A DNA stretch of 49,599 nucleotides from Leifsonia shinshuensis (GCF_022606355.1 NZ_JAHHZQ010000007.1:1-49599), one strand, 5' to 3'; counted from the first letter of the stretch, positions 41,310-49,085 are shown. Made by a program: numbers and translations. The notes: generated by a model not told the origin, from the sequence alone.

Positions 41310-41879
41310 ATGCTGATCGGATACGGCCGCGTCTCCACCGCCGAACAAGACCTCACCGCGCAACGCGACGCGCTCAGGGCGCTCGGCGTCGATGTCGAGA
41401 ACATCCACGTCGACCACGGGCTGACCGGCACCAACCGAGAGCGGCCCGGGCTGCGCGCGGCACTGGCAGCGGTGCGCTCCGGTGACACCCTCGTGGTCAC
41501 CAAACTCGACCGGCTCGCCCGCTCCCTACCGGACGCACGCGACATCGCAGCAGAACTCACCCGCAAAGGCGTCACGCTCAGCCTCGGCGGCAGCATCTAC
41601 GACCCCACCGACCCGGTAGGCCGGCTCCTGTTCAACGTCCTCGGCATGGTCGCCGAATTCGAAGCCGACCTCATCCGCATGCGAACCCGCGAAGGAATGG
41701 CCGTTGCCCGCGCCAACGGCAGACTGAAAGGTAAGAAGCCGAAACTCTCGTCAGCCCAGCGCAAGCACTTACTCGCCCTCCACGCCGCCGGCACTCACAC
41801 CCAGAGCGAGCTCGCCGAACTGCTGCGCGTCTCCCGCGCGACGATCTACCGAGAACTCCAACGCGACCGCGCCAAATAG
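41310..41879 (+). CDS. Serine recombinase (resolvase/invertase family)
   Basis: A 189-residue recombinase. It begins MLIGYGRVSTAEQDLTAQRDAL with the nucleophile Ser in YGRVST, followed by DHGLTGTNRERPGL, DTLVVTKLDRLARSL and the E-helix region NVLGMVAEFEADLIRMRTREGM. The C-terminal HTH is THTQSELAELLRVSRATIYREL. The length is normal for Tn3-type resolvases. It may resolve plasmid multimers or mark an old transposon. It lies beside the broken CDF gene and is followed by GCCGCCA repeats. Confidence 0.93.
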   Translation: MLIGYGRVSTAEQDLTAQRDALRALGVDVENIHVDHGLTGTNRERPGLRAALAAVRSGDTLVVTKLDRLARSLPDARDIAAELTRKGVTLSLGGSIYDPTDPVGRLLFNVLGMVAEFEADLIRMRTREGMAVARANGRLKGKKPKLSSAQRKHLLALHAAGTHTQSELAELLRVSRATIYRELQRDRAK

Positions 41880-41890
41880 CGCTGCCAGAA

Positions 41891-41953
41891 AGCCGCCATT
41901 TAGCGCCGCGACTCACAACCAAGCCGCCACCAAGAACCGCCAGAAAACCGCCA
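41891..41953 (+). repeat. Four short repeats RCCGCCA after the resolvase gene
   Basis: AGCCGCCA (41891, 41922) and AACCGCCA (41935, 41946) in the same orientation, with a degenerate fifth copy at 41881. They could be accessory resolvase sites or regulator sites. Confidence 0.45.
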
Positions 41954-41987
41954 CACAGCGACCAAAGTCACAGCCGAGAAATCCCGT

Positions 41988-42045
41988 CCCGAAACTCAGT
42001 CCCGAAACCAATTTGACCCGAAATGCCGCCTATAACGTTTTCGGG
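41988..42045. promoter_or_regulatory. CCCGAAA repeats upstream of the toxin-antitoxin operon
   Basis: CCCGAAA at 41988-41994, 42001-42007 and 42017-42023, with the inverse TTTCGGG at 42039-42045. They lie directly before the antitoxin gene and are likely autoregulatory binding sites. TATAAC (42031) and TAGAAT (42054) are candidate -10 sequences. Confidence 0.5.
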
Positions 42046-42085
42046 ATAAGTGATAGAATGGACGGAACAGGCGAGAGGAGCCAGC

Positions 42086-42280
42086 ATGGCCCGCAGCACC
42101 GCGACGATTCAACCGACTGTCGACGTTGATGGCGAGCTGTCGATGATTGAGAAGGCTCAGCAGCTTGCCGGTCACTTCCCGGATCACGAAGCGCTTGATC
42201 GCGCTCGTCGCATCCTCGACGGTCGTGTGACCGCTGCTGAGGCGTACGTCGAGCTGGACGCGAAGTACGCCCAAGGGTGA
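42086..42280 (+). CDS. vbhA: VbhA-type antitoxin
   Basis: A 64-residue helical protein: MARSTATIQPTVDVDGELSMIEKAQQLAGHFPDHEALDRARRILDGRVTAAEAYVEL. The segment from AGHFPDHEAL to the end matches the small antitoxin domain that occupies the active site of Fic toxins. GGAGCC precedes the ATG. It overlaps the Fic gene by ATG-less coupling (GTGA at 42277-42280). Confidence 0.82.
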   Translation: MARSTATIQPTVDVDGELSMIEKAQQLAGHFPDHEALDRARRILDGRVTAAEAYVELDAKYAQG

Positions 42281-43056
42281 GTGAGGACGACAAGTACACC
42301 TACCCCGACAGCGGGGGAGTGCTCGTCAACTCGAAGGGGATACGCAACGCCGCCCGGCTCGATGCCGCGATGAACGACTATGCCTCTGTCGCAATGGCGG
42401 AGCTGCGCACCGAGCCGACGCCGGATCGGTTGGACTACGACTACCTGCGCCGCATCCATACGCGGCTGTTCGAGCGCATCGTGCCTGGCATCGCCGGTAA
42501 GCTCCGCGACGTCGACGTGCAAGCGACCGGGGTCGGGATCGCGTACTGCCGTCCCGAGTACATCGAGCCCAACCTCACTCGCCTGTTCGACCAGCTCGAC
42601 CGCGAGGACTACCTGACGGGGCTGGACGCCGACACGTTCGCTGCGCGGCTCGCAGACCGTTGGGGGGACCTTTCGGCCATCCATCCCTACCGTGACGGGA
42701 ACACGCGCAGCCAAAGCCTCTACGTCACCGTGCTCGCTGAGCGAGCCGGGCACCCGATCGACTGGCGGCGCGTCAACGTGGACGAGCTGCGCACCGCTCG
42801 GCTGCGCGCCGTCGTCGGCAACACCAAGCCGCTGGCCGATTATCTCGGTGCCAGGCTCATGAGCTCCGAAGCTCCACGGCAGAGCCCGTCCCTGTCGAGC
42901 ACGGCGGGCGTCAGCTCGGCGCTACACGCGAGTTTTCCGCAACCCGCTACTGAAGCCACGCGGAGAACGCCGCCGGCAGGCGGCATCCAGGAGCGCGGGA
43001 GTGCCCCCCACACGTCCGGAGCTCGGTATGGCATGGATCGAGGGATGGGGCGATGA
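42277..43056 (+). CDS. Fic-domain toxin (VbhT-like AMP-transferase)
   Basis: A 259-residue protein. The Fic fold is about residues 20-190 with active site HPYRDGNTRSQ (136-146). The catalytic His, Asp, Gly-Asn and Arg are kept, but the usual HPFREGNGR has Tyr for Phe and Thr for the second Gly; GNTR variants also occur in related plasmid Fic proteins. The last 65 residues are low complexity. It would AMPylate a host target such as topoisomerase when free of the antitoxin. It is coupled to the downstream recombinase gene by ATGA. Confidence 0.88.
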   Translation: MSEDDKYTYPDSGGVLVNSKGIRNAARLDAAMNDYASVAMAELRTEPTPDRLDYDYLRRIHTRLFERIVPGIAGKLRDVDVQATGVGIAYCRPEYIEPNLTRLFDQLDREDYLTGLDADTFAARLADRWGDLSAIHPYRDGNTRSQSLYVTVLAERAGHPIDWRRVNVDELRTARLRAVVGNTKPLADYLGARLMSSEAPRQSPSLSSTAGVSSALHASFPQPATEATRRTPPAGGIQERGSAPHTSGARYGMDRGMGR

Positions 43057-43634
43057 GCAACGTTGTCGGATACGCGCGGGTGTCGCGTCATGACCAGAAC
43101 CCGGCAGCCCAGGAGGCCGAGCTGCGCGCGGCAGGCGCCGGGCGGGTGTTCGTCGACCACGGCGAGTCCAGCCGTGTGAAAGACCGCCCGCAGTGGCTCG
43201 CATGCCTGGACTACCTGCGCCCCGGCGACACACTGCTGGTGCGCCGGCTCGATCGCCTCGCGGGCAGCGAGAAGATGGCCATCGAGACGATCACGGACCT
43301 GCACGAGCGGGGCGTGAACATCAAGAGCCTCACCGAGCCGGACATCGACACGACAACCCCGATGGGCCGAGCCCTGTTCGGCATCGTTGCCGTGTTCGCG
43401 CAGCTCCGCGTCGACACGATCCGGGAGAACACCGTACGGGGCCTGGCTCACGCGCGCGCTGAGGGTCGCGTGGGAGGCCGACCCTCGGTGATGACAGCGG
43501 AACGGACCGCCGCGGCCGCGCGGATGCGTGAGCAGGGCGACAGCATCGCACAGATCGCGGCCGTGCTCGGCGTCGGCAAGTCATCCGTCGCGCGCGCGCT
43601 TGCGAAGCACGACCAGAGCCAGCCGTCGGCCTGA
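43053..43634 (+). CDS. Second serine recombinase
   Basis: A 193-residue recombinase: MSNVVGYARVSRHDQNPAAQEAEL with nucleophile Ser in YARVS, DHGESSRVKDRPQW, DTLLVRRLDRLAGS and a C-terminal HTH IAQIAAVLGVGKSSVARAL. It is only distantly similar to the resolvase at 41310. Coupling of a recombinase to a Fic toxin gene is unusual and suggests the pair moves or is maintained as one unit. Confidence 0.9.
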   Translation: MSNVVGYARVSRHDQNPAAQEAELRAAGAGRVFVDHGESSRVKDRPQWLACLDYLRPGDTLLVRRLDRLAGSEKMAIETITDLHERGVNIKSLTEPDIDTTTPMGRALFGIVAVFAQLRVDTIRENTVRGLAHARAEGRVGGRPSVMTAERTAAAARMREQGDSIAQIAAVLGVGKSSVARALAKHDQSQPSA

Positions 43635-43648
43635 AGGAGGTATGGACG

Positions 43649-44056
43649 ATGAGTGAACACCAGGCGAGCGCCCCATCACAGCTCATCATGGCGGGCGCGT
43701 TCATCAAGCGACCTGGCATGTTCCTGGGATTGCCGATCCGGTTCGACCGGGTAACAGCCTTCATCGCCGGATACACCCTCGCGATCGACCAGGTGCGCGG
43801 GGCTCTGTCGCCCAACGACGCCAACCGGTTCCGACCGCTCGGAATCGAGGGACAGTTCCAGGAGCAACTACGCGAACAAGGACGGTTGCGGTGGAACCGA
43901 TGGGATCTGACGATCGCGGCAGAAGCCACCGGCTGGACGGACGACGACCCGCCTCTGATCGAGGAGTTCACGGAGGAACAGCACCGAGCTGCAATCGCGC
44001 ATTTAGAGCCGCTTCTAGATCGCATGTTCAGCCTGCCCGAGCAATTCATCCCCTAG
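43649..44056 (+). CDS. Hypothetical protein downstream of the recombinase
   Basis: A 135-residue soluble protein with AGGAGG before the ATG: PSQLIMAGAFIKRPGMFLGLPIRFDRVTAFIAGYTLAIDQVRGAL and RLRWNRWDLTIAAEATGW. The phrase RPGMFLG with a following helix is seen in small uncharacterised plasmid and phage proteins. The family is not recognised; it is probably expressed with the TA-recombinase operon. Confidence 0.75.
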   Translation: MSEHQASAPSQLIMAGAFIKRPGMFLGLPIRFDRVTAFIAGYTLAIDQVRGALSPNDANRFRPLGIEGQFQEQLREQGRLRWNRWDLTIAAEATGWTDDDPPLIEEFTEEQHRAAIAHLEPLLDRMFSLPEQFIP

Positions 44057-44082
44057 CCCAAAATCCCCCAAATCGGAGCTGT

Positions 44083-44271
44083 TCACTGCTCGTCGTTCAG
44101 CCACTCTGCGACCTCTGAGCTGAGGTATCGGACGGTGCGGGGAGTGATGCGGATGTAGGCCGGCCCGATGCCCTGATCCCGTAGGCGGCGCAGGTGCTCG
44201 ACGTCGACGCCGAGCTGCGCGGCGAGGGCCTTGGGTGTGAGCATCGTGGGCCGCTTCTGGTCGTCGTTCAC
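44083..44271 (-). CDS. AlpA-like helix-turn-helix regulator
   Basis: A 62-residue protein: MNDDQKRPTMLTPKALAAQLGVDVEHLRRLRDQGIGPAYIRITPRTVRYLSSEVAEWL, the standard AlpA/excisionase-type winged HTH. The start is GTG 44271, which overlaps the stop of the 30-residue CDSCQ peptide gene (GTGA). An ATG at 44241 would lose nine residues. It may regulate mobilization or excision genes. Confidence 0.8.
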   Translation of the reverse strand: MNDDQKRPTMLTPKALAAQLGVDVEHLRRLRDQGIGPAYIRITPRTVRYLSSEVAEWLNDEQ

Positions 44272-44360
44272 TGGCACGAGTCGCATCCCATCTCGTCCAT
44301 CGGGTCGACGGGTACGGCGTACCCTCCGATGTTCTCGATCTGCTCGGTTTCCCTGTTCAT
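44268..44360 (-). CDS. 30-residue peptide ending in CDSCQ
   Basis: The ATG at 44360 has GGAAGG 8 bases upstream and encodes MNRETEQIENIGGYAVPVDP followed by MDEMGCDSCQ. The C-terminal YAVPVDPMDEMGCDSCQ matches YVVPIDPMEALQCDSCQ at the end of the 93-residue protein at 17645. The gene lies behind structured element C and is coupled (GTGA) to the AlpA-like gene. The matching paralogue, ribosome site and coupling make it a real gene despite its size. The CxxC end may bind metal or be a modification or processing site. Confidence 0.75.
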   Translation of the reverse strand: MNRETEQIENIGGYAVPVDPMDEMGCDSCQ

Positions 44361-44452
44361 CGTTCGGCCTTCCGGTTGTTGTGTGTCCGATTGAAAGTTG
44401 GCAGTTCGGCGCTTGCGACGAGCTGGCTGCTTTCAACGGAACACTGGCCGAC

Positions 44453-44560
44453 TTGCACGCAGTGGAGAGGCGGTCAAGGGGAGCCCGTAGGGCTCTCCCG
44501 AAGGGACGCGTAGCGCCCTTGACGGCCTCGTAGCGGAGTGCAACCCCCGCAGCGCGGGGG
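44453..44560 (-). ncRNA. Structured element C: compact four-way junction and hairpin
   Basis: Stem GTCAAGGG (44473-44480) with CCCTTGAC (44516-44523), extended by GAGGC/GCCTC across a G-G mismatch. It encloses three hairpins with no unpaired bases between them: GAGCCC-GTA-GGGCTC (44481-44495), TCCC-GAA-GGGA (44496-44506) and CGC-GTA-GCG (44507-44515). Outside, TTGCAC (44453-44458) can pair with GTGCAA (44538-44543). Read on the minus strand it starts with CCCCCGC-GCT-GCGGGGG followed by TTGCACTCC, the combination seen in elements A and B. It lies upstream of the CDSCQ peptide. Confidence 0.72.
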
Positions 44561-44564
44561 CATG

Positions 44565-44605
44565 CGAAAGGCCCCACGCCGCAGAGCGGAACGTGGGGCC
44601 TTTCG
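44565..44605 (-). terminator. Long hairpin terminator
   Basis: CGAAAGGCCCCACG (44565-44578) pairs perfectly over 14 bp with CGTGGGGCCTTTCG (44592-44605). It lies 11 bases beyond the stop of the minus-strand gene at 44617 and just before element C. Confidence 0.85.
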
Positions 44606-44616
44606 TGAGTGCGTGG

Positions 44617-44988
44617 TCAACCCTGCGAGGACGTCTCCTGCGCTGGTTCGGTGGCCGCCTCGGAGACGGGTCGGTTCGCTGGCTTGCGCGTTGCGCGTCG
44701 CCGGGTGCGAGCCTTCTTGTCGGGCTCGGAGAACCCGATCTTGCGAAGCTCCTCCGCGGTCCATCCGGCGCTCACTGCGGCGGAGTAGGCGCGCACGTCG
44801 TCGCGCTCTGCGTTGGCGATCCGCTCCGCGATCCTCGCTTGCAGCTCGCTCAGCTCGCGGTCGGTCTGCTCGCGCACATCGACGAGCGCCTGGCGCGCCT
44901 CCGCGACGCTGCGAACGGCGTTGAGCCGGTCGTCCTGTAGACGTCGCGCGCGCTCGATTGCTTCCTCTGGTGTCAGTTGCGTAGCCAT
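44617..44988 (-). CDS. Coiled-coil protein divergent from mobC
   Basis: A 123-residue, highly charged protein: LTPEEAIERARRLQDDRLNAVRSVAEARQALVDVREQTDRELSELQARIAERI is a long coiled coil. After it come SAGWTAEELRKIGFSEP and a basic tail KKARTRRRATRKPANRP. The AGWTAEELRKIG segment is typical of small mobilization-accessory proteins. It is divergent from mobC across the oriT-like region, so it may bind oriT. Confidence 0.75.
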   Translation of the reverse strand: MATQLTPEEAIERARRLQDDRLNAVRSVAEARQALVDVREQTDRELSELQARIAERIANAERDDVRAYSAAVSAGWTAEELRKIGFSEPDKKARTRRRATRKPANRPVSEAATEPAQETSSQG

Positions 44989-45099
44989 GCACTAATGGTA
45001 CGGAGCTGAGCGCCTCTCGTCGACGCCCATCGACACACTGACAAGCAGCCGCGGCGAAGCCGCGACCACTCCCGTCTGACGATGTTAGCAAATGCGATT

Positions 45100-45235
45100 G
45101 GAGTCCCGGACGGAGGGACGGAGCAAGCTATACGATCCGGTAACCGGATCGGGCTTGATCCTCGACACAAGGTCGAGGATGCGGCACACTGGACGTGTGG
45201 TCCCCGCGTTAGGCGGGGTCGCTGCGCTGGGCCGA
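45100..45235. other. Candidate origin of transfer (oriT)
   Basis: Inverted repeats occupy the gap before mobC: GATCCGG-TAA-CCGGATC (about 45133-45149), ATCCTCGAC-ACAAG-GTCGAGGAT (about 45159-45181) and CCCCGC-GTTAG-GCGGGG (about 45203-45219). Position next to mobC-relaxase and the nested repeats are the usual oriT signs. The nick site cannot be fixed by reading. Confidence 0.6.
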
Positions 45236-45249
45236 GAGGAGGTGACGGC

Positions 45250-45669
45250 ATGGCCGTTTCTGACACCGCGGGGGAGCAGGAGCCGCGCCGCCAGGCACGC
45301 CGCCGTCGCGTCGAGGGCGGTCGCCGGCACCGTCATGTCGTCCGCGTCACTCCGGAGGAAGAGGGGCAGCTCCTCGCGCTCGCCTTGCAGTACAAGGTGA
45401 GCGTGCCCAAGCTGCTTGTGGATTCCGCTCTCGCTGGAGGAGCTGCGGCCGCCGCGTCGAATGCGTCGGTGCGGCATGAGGTCATTGCGCAAATGTTCTC
45501 CACGCACCGGCTGCTGGCCACGATTGCGAATAACGTGAACCAGATGGCGAAGGCGACGAACGCGACTGGCGACGTGCAGGCTGAGATGGTGGCGACGCTG
45601 CGGAAGGTCCGCGAGGTGGCCGATCGGATCGACGCATTCGTCGACGAGCTGAGCGGTGCAGCGTCGTGA
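45250..45669 (+). CDS. mobC: MobC-like mobilization protein
   Basis: A 139-residue protein. It has a basic N-terminus (RRQARRRRVEGGRRHRHVVRVTPEEEGQLLALALQYKVSVPKLLVDSAL, the ribbon-helix-helix part) and a C-terminal helix with VIAQMFSTHRLLATIANNVNQMAKATN, the MobC signature region. It helps the relaxase bind oriT. GAGGAGG precedes the ATG at 45250. It overlaps the relaxase gene. Confidence 0.88.
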   Translation: MAVSDTAGEQEPRRQARRRRVEGGRRHRHVVRVTPEEEGQLLALALQYKVSVPKLLVDSALAGGAAAAASNASVRHEVIAQMFSTHRLLATIANNVNQMAKATNATGDVQAEMVATLRKVREVADRIDAFVDELSGAAS

Positions 45670-47390
45670 TGCCGAACGTCGTCCGCGGCGATCGCATGTC
45701 GGGACTGATGACGTACCTCACCGGCCCGGGCCGGTCGAACGAGCACACCGAACCGCACCTGGTCGCGGGCGATCCGGCGCTGATGGCGTGGCACGACGAC
45801 GCGGAGCTCGGACGCGACGCGGCGCTGTCGATCGCGCGTCACTTGGACAAGCCGCGGGCTGTGTTCGGTGTCGAGGTTCCGGGCGGTCACGTGTGGCACT
45901 GCTCGCTGTCGCTGCGCGCCGACGAAGGGCAGCTCGCGGACGAGCAGTGGGGCGCGATCGCCAACGACTTCATCACGGCGATGGAGTTCGACGACAACGA
46001 GGGGACGAAGGCGCCGTGCCGGTGGGTTGCCGTCCGTCACGGTGTGTCCTCGAACGGCAACGACCACATCCACATCGCTGTGAACCTGGTTCGCGAGGAC
46101 GGCACCAAGGCATCGATCCACAACGACTTCCACCGCGCCCAGGTCGCGGCCCGAGCGCTTGAAGTGAAGTACGGATTGGAGCAGCTGGAATCGGTGCGCG
46201 CAGAGCGCTCCACACGCGGGTACGACCCGGCCGAGCGGGAGGCTCAGGCACGGTCGCGAGCACGCGCGAAGTACGAACGCACCCGCCCGCAGTTGGGCGA
46301 TGACGCCCTACGCTGGGAACATCTGACCGGCCCCGATCGGCAGGCTCGGATCAGCGCCGAGCTGCGCACCGATCAGCCCCGCTACCTGCTGGCGTTGAAG
46401 GTCCGAGGGTGTGCTGGCGCTAGTCGGAGTGAAGCCGAGTTCGTGCGCCGGATGCGGCGTGAAGGGTTGCTCGTACGCCCTCGCTACGCTGACGGGCGTA
46501 CTGACGTCGTGACCGGCTACTCGGTGGCCGAACGACCCACGGCCGGGGAACGTCCGATCTGGTACGGCGGCGGCCACCTTGGCCGCGACCTCACGCTGCC
46601 GCGGCTGCGCGACGGGTGGGAGGACACCCCGCAAGGCGCTACCGCGGCGGTGGCCGAATGGAACGCGGCCAAGCGTGGCCGGCGAGTTGTGGCACCTGGT
46701 CGCGAACGGCTGGAGCCGACGAACGATCAAGCACTGCGACACAGCGAGCGACTGGCGCGTACTGTCGACGAGCTGGCGCGCGTTCCGCTTGACGATCGCG
46801 AGACGTGGGCCACGGTGGCACGGCAGACCGCTGGCGCTCTCGCTGCATGGTCGAACGCCGTGGAGGAGACGCCAGGTGATATCGCTGCGGCCGCTGAGGC
46901 GTTGTCTCGATCGGCGCAGACGTATCGACGCACCCCGCCTCCGGCGAAGGCGGGAACGATCGCTATTTCCGGGGCTGCGCTGTTCCTGGCAAGCGCGGTA
47001 CGCGGAGGGCAAGGCACTGTCGGTGAAGCGGCTCTTGTGCGAGAGATGCTGACACTCACCGTTGCCGTCATGAAGGTGGCGGAGGCCGCACGTCAGGACC
47101 GCTACGCGCGTACCGCTCTAGCGGATGCGCGCGACCGATTGGAGCGTGTACACGCAGCGTTGCCGACTCCGCCAGCCCGTAGCGTCGGCCAGGCTGCCGT
47201 AGTCGAGGAGCAGGGCAGCGTGGCGACAGAGGCTCCCGCGCTCGACGCTGAGACTCGTGCCATGCTCGACCGGCTGAACGCCGGCCGGAGCGGCACGCCA
47301 GGCTCGCCCGTCCCGCGGGAGCTGCGACCCGATGACTCACCAGCTCGCCGGCCGGCACCACGTCCGGGACGGGACGGGACAGAGCGATGA
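45666..47390 (+). CDS. mobA: Relaxase / mobilization nuclease
   Basis: A 574-residue relaxase. Tyr near residue 17 in LMTYLTGPGR is the candidate nicking residue. HVWHCSLSL (about 75-83) and the HxH motif NDHIHIAVNLV (about 132-142) bind metal. After about residue 200 comes a helical, Arg-rich region with no helicase motifs. It nicks oriT and pilots the strand through TraG. Start GTG 45666 or ATG 45669, overlapping the mobC stop. This makes the plasmid self-sufficient for mobilization. Confidence 0.92.
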   Translation: MMPNVVRGDRMSGLMTYLTGPGRSNEHTEPHLVAGDPALMAWHDDAELGRDAALSIARHLDKPRAVFGVEVPGGHVWHCSLSLRADEGQLADEQWGAIANDFITAMEFDDNEGTKAPCRWVAVRHGVSSNGNDHIHIAVNLVREDGTKASIHNDFHRAQVAARALEVKYGLEQLESVRAERSTRGYDPAEREAQARSRARAKYERTRPQLGDDALRWEHLTGPDRQARISAELRTDQPRYLLALKVRGCAGASRSEAEFVRRMRREGLLVRPRYADGRTDVVTGYSVAERPTAGERPIWYGGGHLGRDLTLPRLRDGWEDTPQGATAAVAEWNAAKRGRRVVAPGRERLEPTNDQALRHSERLARTVDELARVPLDDRETWATVARQTAGALAAWSNAVEETPGDIAAAAEALSRSAQTYRRTPPPAKAGTIAISGAALFLASAVRGGQGTVGEAALVREMLTLTVAVMKVAEAARQDRYARTALADARDRLERVHAALPTPPARSVGQAAVVEEQGSVATEAPALDAETRAMLDRLNAGRSGTPGSPVPRELRPDDSPARRPAPRPGRDGTER

Positions 47391-48202
47391 GTGCCACGGT
47401 CGTTTCTATCGACATCGAGCCAGGCGGAATTGACCAGCCCGTAGGCTTCATCGGCCTGGCCGAGGTTGACGCAGCCGGCGTCGGTGCAGTCCAGCTGCAC
47501 CGCTTCATGCGACCAGACATTGGTTACTCGTGGGACGACTGGTGCGCCGCTCAGCGCGTCGAGGCGTGGAAGGTATGGATGGCCCGCAAGAGCGATCAGG
47601 TGGAGCCGCCGCTGCACGGCGCGTTCACTCCTGACGAGCTCGCGGAGCTCGTCGACATGAGCGAAAGCTTCATGCCGGAGCACACGAGGGCTCGACCGCC
47701 GTCGCTGCGCGAGGTCTGGTCGACGTTGGAGCCGCGGCTACGCGAGGGTTACACGGCCGCATACGGCGCGCGATTCGATCGCGCGCAACTACGCCGGCTC
47801 CTTGACCTTGCCGCTATCCAACAGCCAAATTTGCGTTGGTTGGATGGCATGGAAGCGATACGACACCTAACCCCACAAGAGTGGGGAGTGCCGGGCACCG
47901 ATACCGACCTGGAGCTGTCGATCGAGGCATTCACAGCCGGGGGAAACACGCTGGATGCGCAGGTGGTGCGGTACGGGCTCGTAGACCCCACCACGGCGTC
48001 CCGCCGGTGGTCGCTCCACGTCGGGCTCGGTGTCGGTAACAAGGCAACCTCCTTCGATGCCGCCGAGGACGCGCGCCTAAACGCTGTGATCTTCTCTCGC
48101 GTGATCGCGGAGCACGGGTCGATCGAAGCAGCCATCAAGGCCTTGGGGCTGCATGTGAAGTCGCACAACAAAGTCACGTCGCAACGCGGCGGGCAGGAAT
48201 AG
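47387..48202 (+). CDS. Relaxase-associated protein, possibly degenerate DnaQ-like
   Basis: A 271-residue protein coupled to the relaxase gene by ATGA. It begins MSATVVSIDIEPGGIDQPVGFIGLAEV, where DIE resembles the D-x-E of DEDD exonucleases, and later has SFDAAEDARLNAVIFSRVI, like the last exonuclease motif but with Phe where the catalytic His is expected. An inactive or altered nuclease is therefore only a possibility. The remaining sequence is not recognised. Confidence 0.7.
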   Translation: MSATVVSIDIEPGGIDQPVGFIGLAEVDAAGVGAVQLHRFMRPDIGYSWDDWCAAQRVEAWKVWMARKSDQVEPPLHGAFTPDELAELVDMSESFMPEHTRARPPSLREVWSTLEPRLREGYTAAYGARFDRAQLRRLLDLAAIQQPNLRWLDGMEAIRHLTPQEWGVPGTDTDLELSIEAFTAGGNTLDAQVVRYGLVDPTTASRRWSLHVGLGVGNKATSFDAAEDARLNAVIFSRVIAEHGSIEAAIKALGLHVKSHNKVTSQRGGQE

Positions 48203-48217
48203 GAAGGGGGGCCGATC

Positions 48218-49066
48218 ATGGCCGAGGAGAGCGACGGGATCGCGGAGGCGTTCGAGGGACAGCTCCGTGTGCTGGTGACCGCTGCGGGACAGGTGGGCGA
48301 GCGCATCGCCCGAGCACGGGAGGACGCGCTGCGGCGAGCCCAGGCCGCGAGCGAGCGTGAGGCGCGCGAGCTGCGGACACGGTTCGAGGCCGAGCAGCGC
48401 ACGGCACGCACCGAGTACGCCGACGTCTACCGGTCGGACTGGTGGGAGCGATCGACGCCCGAGCAGATCGGCCGCACGTACCAGACCACCCGCGCGTGGG
48501 CGCAGGACGACCCGGAGGCCGCCCGCGCCGAGGAGAGGATGCGCGAGGAGCTGCGCACCCGCTACGGCGTCGACCCGGCCGACACGGGCGCCGACGCGGC
48601 CGCGGTCCGTACTGCCGTGGAGCGCGCCGAACAGGAGCGTGCGCAGGCCGACGCGGAACGACAGCGCTCTGCGGTCGAGAACGTCGAGGCACAGCAGCTC
48701 CTCACCCAGGCGGACCAGCAGGACCGCCTGGCGGAGCAGGAGCGCGCCGCGGCCGAGTACGAGCCCGACCCGGAGGAGCGTACTCGAGCTCAGGCCGACG
48801 CGGACGAGCGCACCGTGAGCGCCGGCGCTGCCCGAGAGGACAGCGCGGCCACCTACGACAGCTCCGAACGGCGCGCGTCCACCGCGGCGGAGTTGGAGAG
48901 CAAGGGCATCGATCAGGAGGTCATCGCGACCCGGATGCGCGCAGACGTCAGCCAGGCGAAGCCGGCCACCGCCGCTGTGGCCGCTGGCGGTCCGGCCAAG
49001 GCACCGAAGGCGCGCAAGGCGCGCGGCCGCGGGGTCCAGGTGCAGCGCAACGAACAGAGCCGCTGA
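48218..49066 (+). CDS. Long coiled-coil protein of the mobilization operon
   Basis: A 282-residue, very charged, Ala/Glu/Arg-rich protein with near-continuous coiled coil (ARAREDALRRAQAASEREARELRTRFEAEQR; AVERAEQERAQADAERQRSAVENVEAQQLL) and a basic C-terminus (PKARKARGRGVQVQR). A central WWERSTPEQIGRTYQTTRAWA is the only distinctive part. Such proteins often follow relaxases in actinobacterial conjugative elements. AGGAAGGGG lies before the ATG. A terminator follows. Confidence 0.8.
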   Translation: MAEESDGIAEAFEGQLRVLVTAAGQVGERIARAREDALRRAQAASEREARELRTRFEAEQRTARTEYADVYRSDWWERSTPEQIGRTYQTTRAWAQDDPEAARAEERMREELRTRYGVDPADTGADAAAVRTAVERAEQERAQADAERQRSAVENVEAQQLLTQADQQDRLAEQERAAAEYEPDPEERTRAQADADERTVSAGAAREDSAATYDSSERRASTAAELESKGIDQEVIATRMRADVSQAKPATAAVAAGGPAKAPKARKARGRGVQVQRNEQSR

Positions 49067-49085
49067 ACCGGACACCGGACAGGGA

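Noticed and set aside
40505-41596. Intact 363-residue transporter frame
   Set aside because: Only its C-terminal half encodes transporter sequence. The N-terminal half is the shadow of the resolvase gene and upstream region, and the matching N-terminal segment is in another frame.
44453-44560. Element C as a tRNA gene
   Set aside because: Although cloverleaf-like, it is about 51 nt, has no T-loop TTCGA consensus, no anticodon-size loop and no CCA end. All loops are three bases.
45660-45672. Choice of frame at the mobC-relaxase junction
   Set aside because: A second plus-strand frame starting at 45656 is Arg-rich noise. The 45666 frame carries the HxH relaxase motif.
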